Shown: one piece after another, positions 60,361 through 64,000 of the stretch
Layout: every line of letters starts with the position of its first letter
Position numbering within the stretch: the stretch's first letter is position 1
Origin: an uncultured Pontibacter sp.
Lineage (GTDB): Bacteria; Bacteroidota; Bacteroidia; Cytophagales; Hymenobacteraceae
Reading direction: 5' to 3'
Assembly: GCA_947499125.1 (NCBI GenBank)
Contig: CANMMP010000001.1
Coordinates: 1-64,000 of the forward strand
Length of the DNA stretch: 64,000 nucleotides
Translations under genes and position numbers: made by a program
Notes under the pieces: generated by a model
What the model was told of the DNA's origin: nothing
What the model saw: the letters and a program-made list of their open reading frames with translations, nothing else
The model's database searches: none

Positions 60361-62910
60361 TTATTCTTCTTCAGTAGTTTCCGGGTCGATCATGCTGTCC
60401 GGCTGCAGGGCATCTTCAGGCTTAAGCTCCGAGTTTTCCATTACAGCTTCTTCCATCTCTTCCTCGTTATCCATATCTATTTTGGCTACCGAAGATATCT
60501 GGTCAGTTTCGTTCAGTTTTATCAGCTTTACACCTTGTGTTGCGCGGCCGATAACACGTATATCCGAAACATTCAGCCTGATTGTTATACCCGAACGGTT
60601 TATGATCATCAGGTCATCTGTATCAGTTACGCCTTTTATAGCCACCAATTTACCTGTCTTCTCAGTTACGTTAAGGGTTTTAACCCCTTTACCGCCACGG
60701 TTTGTAATTCTGTATTCATCCAGAATAGAGCGTTTACCATAACCGTTCTCCGATACTACTAATAACTCAGTCTCATTGCTTTCTACACAAACCATACCAA
60801 CTACTTTGTCGTCAGGTCCGGCAAGGGTTACACCACGCACACCGGCAGCATTACGGCCCATCTGGCGCACCTGGCTTTCGTTAAAGCGTATCGCTCTCCC
60901 CGACCCCAATGCAATAACTATTTCGCTGTTACCGGTTGTAAGCTGCACATCTAACAATCTGTCGCCTTCGTTTATCGTAATGGCGTTTATACCATTTGTA
61001 CGCGGACGTGAATAAGCTTCCAGCACGGTTTTCTTCACAGTACCTTGCTCCGTACAGAAGATCAGGTTGTGGTTCAGTACGAAATCCTGGTTCTTAAGGT
61101 CATGTACATTTAATACAGCACGAACTTTATCTTCTTTCTCGATCTGGATAATGTTCTGAATAGCACGTCCTTTGGTGGTCTTCCCTCCTTCCGGAATTTC
61201 GTATACTTTAAGCCAGAACACTTTACCAAACTCCGTAAAGAACAGCATATAGTTGTGTGTACTCGCCACAAATAAATGCTCGGTAAAGTCAGTTTCTTTT
61301 GATGCGGCCACACCTCTCGATCCAACACCGCCACGGCTCTGGCTACGGTACTCGCTCAGTGAAGTACGCTTAATGTAACCTTCGTGCGATATCGTGATCA
61401 CCATGTTCTCTTCCGGGATCATGTCCTCGTAAGAAATATCGCCGGTACTGGCTTCTATACTTGTGCGGCGCACGTCTCCGTAACGCTCTTTAATCTCAGC
61501 CAGCTCATCCTTAATTATCTGCATGCGCAGTTCTTCATCGTTCAGGATAGAAGTCAGGTAATCGATCAGTTTCATGATCTCCTGGTACTCCGCCTGAATC
61601 TTGTCACGCTCCAGGCCGGTAAGGCGCTGAAGACGCATATCAAGTATAGCTCTCGCCTGTATCTCAGAAAGACTGAAACGTTCGATCAAACCATTTCGGG
61701 CAATTTCCGGATCACGGGAAGAGCGGATCAGGTTGATCACTTCATCCAGGTTATCCAGTGCTATCAGTAAGCCTTCCAGTATGTGAGCGCGTTTCTTCGC
61801 TTCCTCCAGTTCGTACTGTGTTCTACGGATAACCACTTCATGACGGTGCTCCACAAAATGATGGATCAGGTCTTTCAGATTCAGCATCATCGGGCGGCCT
61901 TTAACAAGGGCCACATTGTTAACACCAAACGACGACTGAAGTGCCGTATACTTATATAGGTTGTTAAGAACTACATTAGGAATAGCATCGCGCTTCAGGT
62001 CGTACACAATTCGTAAACCGTCACGGTCCGACTCATCACGTAAATCAGCTATACCTTCAATCTTCTTTTCATTGATAAGCGCAGCAGTTTTCTCGATAAG
62101 AGATGCTTTGTTTACCATGTAAGGAATCTCGGTAACGATGATCTGCTCTTTGCCTGATGGCAACGTCTCGAATATAGCTCTGCCACGCATTAACACGCGC
62201 CCACGGCCAGTTTCGAAAGCAGATTTAACGCCATCGTAACCATAAATGATACCACCTGTCGGGAAGTCCGGTGCAGTAACGTATTGCATCAGTTCCGCTA
62301 TAGTTATCTCACGGTTATCGATATAAGCCACGATACCATTAATAACTTCGGTAAGGTTGTGCGGCGCCATGTTAGTGGCCATACCTACAGCTATACCTGA
62401 TGTACCATTCACCAAAAGGTTAGGGAACTTGGCAGGCATTACGCTCGGCTCTTTCAGGGAGTCGTCGAAGTTTGGCACAAAGTCTACCGTATTCTTATCC
62501 AGGTCATTCAAAAGCTCATCGGCAATACGCTTCAGGCGGGCTTCGGTATAACGCATGGCAGCCGGCGAGTCACCGTCAATAGAGCCATAGTTACCCTGGC
62601 CATCTACCAGCGGGTAGCGCAAAGACCATTCCTGGGCCATACGCACCATGGTTTCGTAAACAGAGGAGTCACCGTGCGGGTGATACTTACCGAGCACCTC
62701 TCCCACTATCCTGGCAGATTTTTTATAAGCTTTGTTATACGATACCCCCAGTTCAGACATACCATAAAGTACGCGGCGATGCACCGGCTTTAATCCGTCA
62801 CGAACATCGGGTAAGGCTCTCGAAATGATAACAGACATTGAGTAGTCGATGTATGCACCACGCATTTCATCCTCAATGTTTATTGGTATTATTCTTTCGC
62901 CTTCATTCAT
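60361..62910 (-). CDS. gyrA: DNA gyrase subunit A
   Basis: The breakage-and-rejoining subunit of gyrase, 849 residues. The winged-helix domain has the quinolone-region [19 protein letters not shown], with Ser at the position of E. coli Ser83 and Glu at Asp87. The catalytic tyrosine is in [14 protein letters not shown] (about residue 125). The C-terminal pinwheel has a GyrA-box-like NRGGKG (QRRGGKG consensus), and the tail is strongly acidic ([16 protein letters not shown]). The GyrA-box-like motif and acidic tail distinguish it from ParC. Only one CTATAG was seen in the whole 2.5-kb gene. Confidence 0.95.
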   Translation of the reverse strand: MNEGERIIPINIEDEMRGAYIDYSMSVIISRALPDVRDGLKPVHRRVLYGMSELGVSYNKAYKKSARIVGEVLGKYHPHGDSSVYETMVRMAQEWSLRYPLVDGQGNYGSIDGDSPAAMRYTEARLKRIADELLNDLDKNTVDFVPNFDDSLKEPSVMPAKFPNLLVNGTSGIAVGMATNMAPHNLTEVINGIVAYIDNREITIAELMQYVTAPDFPTGGIIYGYDGVKSAFETGRGRVLMRGRAIFETLPSGKEQIIVTEIPYMVNKASLIEKTAALINEKKIEGIADLRDESDRDGLRIVYDLKRDAIPNVVLNNLYKYTALQSSFGVNNVALVKGRPMMLNLKDLIHHFVEHRHEVVIRRTQYELEEAKKRAHILEGLLIALDNLDEVINLIRSSRDPEIARNGLIERFSLSEIQARAILDMRLQRLTGLERDKIQAEYQEIMKLIDYLTSILNDEELRMQIIKDELAEIKERYGDVRRTSIEASTGDISYEDMIPEENMVITISHEGYIKRTSLSEYRSQSRGGVGSRGVAASKETDFTEHLFVASTHNYMLFFTEFGKVFWLKVYEIPEGGKTTKGRAIQNIIQIEKEDKVRAVLNVHDLKNQDFVLNHNLIFCTEQGTVKKTVLEAYSRPRTNGINAITINEGDRLLDVQLTTGNSEIVIALGSGRAIRFNESQVRQMGRNAAGVRGVTLAGPDDKVVGMVCVESNETELLVVSENGYGKRSILDEYRITNRGGKGVKTLNVTEKTGKLVAIKGVTDTDDLMIINRSGITIRLNVSDIRVIGRATQGVKLIKLNETDQISSVAKIDMDNEEEMEEAVMENSELKPEDALQPDSMIDPETTEEE

Positions 62911-62992
62911 CTTTTCGAAGTATAAAAATTGGTTTTTTATTTGACTTTATTAAAGGGCAATTTAACTAAAAAACAGCACACTGCTATATAGC

Positions 62993-63232
62993 TTAGTTCT
63001 TATTTTTGCTTCTATCCTTTTCGTTTTTCTTTTCCACTTTCTTTTTAGGCATCTTTTCGCCGTATTTCATATTCTGTTTTTTCCAGATAGGTACGCCACG
63101 ATACTCACCATTTCCGTGCGGGTGCACCATCCGGATCTGGCAAGGTTCTATGGGACATGCCGGTCTGCACGAAACCACCAATAAAGAAACTAGGAGAATG
63201 AAGAAGAGAAGTATAAAACGGTTTTTGGCCAT
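62993..63232 (-). CDS. Small lipoprotein with Lys-rich tail
   Basis: A 79-residue lipoprotein: the signal NRFILLFFILLVSLLVVSC has its lipobox cysteine at about residue 22. The mature part contains VHPHGNGEYRGVPIWKKQN and a Lys/Glu tail, KKKVEKKNEKDRSKNKN. Such tails are unstructured and may bind nucleic acid or peptidoglycan charge. Family unknown. A minus-strand TAAATTTG promoter element lies about 57 bases upstream. Confidence 0.65.
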   Translation of the reverse strand: MAKNRFILLFFILLVSLLVVSCRPACPIEPCQIRMVHPHGNGEYRGVPIWKKQNMKYGEKMPKKKVEKKNEKDRSKNKN

Positions 63233-63288
63233 AATGAGAGGTTTTAGAGAGCAACGAAAATTACCTGAGCTCTCATATCCTTAACGTA

Positions 63289-63296
63289 CAAATTTA
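63289..63296 (-). promoter_or_regulatory. -7 promoter element of the small lipoprotein
   Basis: On the minus strand the bases read TAAATTTG (TANNTTTG), about 57 bases before the ATG at 63232. No -33 element confirmed. Confidence 0.4.
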
Positions 63297-63355
63297 CACT
63301 TTTTTGAGTACATAAACCAGCATTTTAAGCATAGTTTATACCTGTTTCAGGGCTT

Positions 63356-64000
63356 TTATGCCGGGTGGAAACCATTTATGGTAAAGCCGCCGTCAACTGC
63401 AAGTGTCTGGCCGGTAATATATGCAGCTGCTGGCATACAGAAAAAGGCTACAGCTGCCGCTACATCTTCTGGGTTTCCTACTTTTCGGGCGGGAGTTCTG
63501 TTTACTACATTCTCATAAAATTCCTTGTTCTGAAGTACAGTATTGGCTAGTGGCGTTTTAATGTACCAGGGCGCAACGGCATTTACGCGTATGTTATCCG
63601 GTGCCCATTCGGCTGCCAGGTTGCGGGTAAGTTGTGTTAATGCCGCTTTCGTCATGCCATAAACGCTGCCGGTGCGCACGTGCGTTAGTCCGGCTACCGA
63701 TGTTACATGTATTATATTTCCCTGCTCTGAAGCCGCTAACAAGGGGTAACAAAGTTTGTTCAGGTCAAAGGCTGATCGCAGGTTGGTGTTCATGATAAAA
63801 TCGTATTCTTCTGAACTATAATCTGCGGTCGGTTTACGGATGTTGGTGCCGACATTATTTACCAGTATATCCAGGGCCTGCCAGTTTGCATTAACCCAAT
63901 CCATAACTATAGCTCGGCCTTCAGTGGTGCTAACATCAGCTGTAAGTATGTTCAGTTTTTTAGTAGATAGGGATTCTGCCAGCTTTTCTAATGCCTGTTG
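63356..64000 (-). CDS. SDR-family oxidoreductase, C-terminal part; 5' end outside window
   Basis: The frame stays open to base 64000, so the gene starts beyond the window; the ATG at 63904 is internal. The visible 215 residues are a short-chain dehydrogenase of the tropinone-reductase-like type: [16 protein letters not shown], the active-site Ser in [10 protein letters not shown] and YxxxK in [22 protein letters not shown], then [12 protein letters not shown] and the C-terminal [17 protein letters not shown]. The Rossmann GxxxGxG part lies upstream. The substrate is unknown. Confidence 0.88.
   Translation of the reverse strand, partial: QQALEKLAESLSTKKLNILTADVSTTEGRAIVMDWVNANWQALDILVNNVGTNIRKPTADYSSEEYDFIMNTNLRSAFDLNKLCYPLLAASEQGNIIHVTSVAGLTHVRTGSVYGMTKAALTQLTRNLAAEWAPDNIRVNAVAPWYIKTPLANTVLQNKEFYENVVNRTPARKVGNPEDVAAAVAFFCMPAAAYITGQTLAVDGGFTINGFHPA

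Overview
The window looks like chromosomal DNA of a Bacteroidota member, most probably a Hymenobacteraceae (Pontibacter-like) bacterium. Support: a type IX secretion (T9SS) sorting domain, several Bacteroidota sigma-factor -7 elements (TANNTTTG), almost no Shine-Dalgarno sequences, an N-succinylornithine-type transcarbamylase (argF'), bifunctional hisB and hisIE, and many Bacteroidota-style proteins. The phylum is secure; the family is an inference. No rRNA, tRNA, CRISPR array, phage or insertion sequence was seen.

Layout. (1) 1-1593: 3' end of a large T9SS-secreted surface protein with identical 222-bp repeats. (2) 1730-6239: histidine operon part one (promoter, His leader peptide, hisG-hisD-hisC-hisB). 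(3) 6318-14199: tryptophan operon (promoter, Trp-Trp-Trp leader peptide, attenuator, trpE-G-D-C-F-B-A and a DAHP synthase that feeds the same pathway). (4) 14383-16428: secreted S9 peptidase. (5) 16529-19963: histidine operon part two, with its own promoter, His leader peptide and attenuator, then an orphan AT-rich membrane protein and hisH-hisA-hisF-hisIE. (6) 20016-36262: mixed housekeeping, transport and stress genes. These include a haloalkane-dehalogenase-like hydrolase, an AsmA-like protein, a ClC transporter/M20 hydrolase/alanine racemase group, a phosphoesterase, a universal stress protein, NhaA, carbonic anhydrase, a symporter/GNAT/racemase operon and a retropepsin-PDZ protein. (7) 36263-45451: complete arginine operon (structured leader region, GNAT acyltransferase, argG-C-D-F'-B-E-H). 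(8) 45551-50594: an orphan four-helix sensor protein divergent from a tight four-gene cluster (C39-like papain-fold protein, RimK-type ATP-grasp ligase, GCS2-type carboxylate-amine ligase, N-formylglutamate amidohydrolase-like protein) that looks like a peptide-bond-forming system of unknown product. (9) 50714-64000: a lipoprotein with a Pmp3-like tail, a CbpA-type DnaJ with an unknown partner, RluA-family pseudouridine synthase, small conserved proteins, GIY-YIG, cation efflux, MsrA, a membrane protein, a Gfo/Idh/MocA oxidoreductase, a zinc ribbon, a TPR protein, gyrA, a small lipoprotein and a partial SDR.

Regulation. The trp and second his operons have readable leader-peptide attenuators with terminators and competing pairings; the first his operon has a His-rich leader peptide but a less clear terminator. 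The -7 elements in front of both his leaders sit so close to the ATG that these mRNAs may be leaderless. A possible Arg-rich leader precedes the arg operon.

Two genome-scale features stand out. First, the palindrome CTATAG, usually inside AACTATAGTT-like sequence, is several times more frequent than chance (about 65 by-eye hits against about 16 expected) and lies mostly inside genes; a sister motif AGTATA/TATACT is also abundant. Second, palindromic repeat elements of at least four kinds sit between genes within the trp, his and arg operons.
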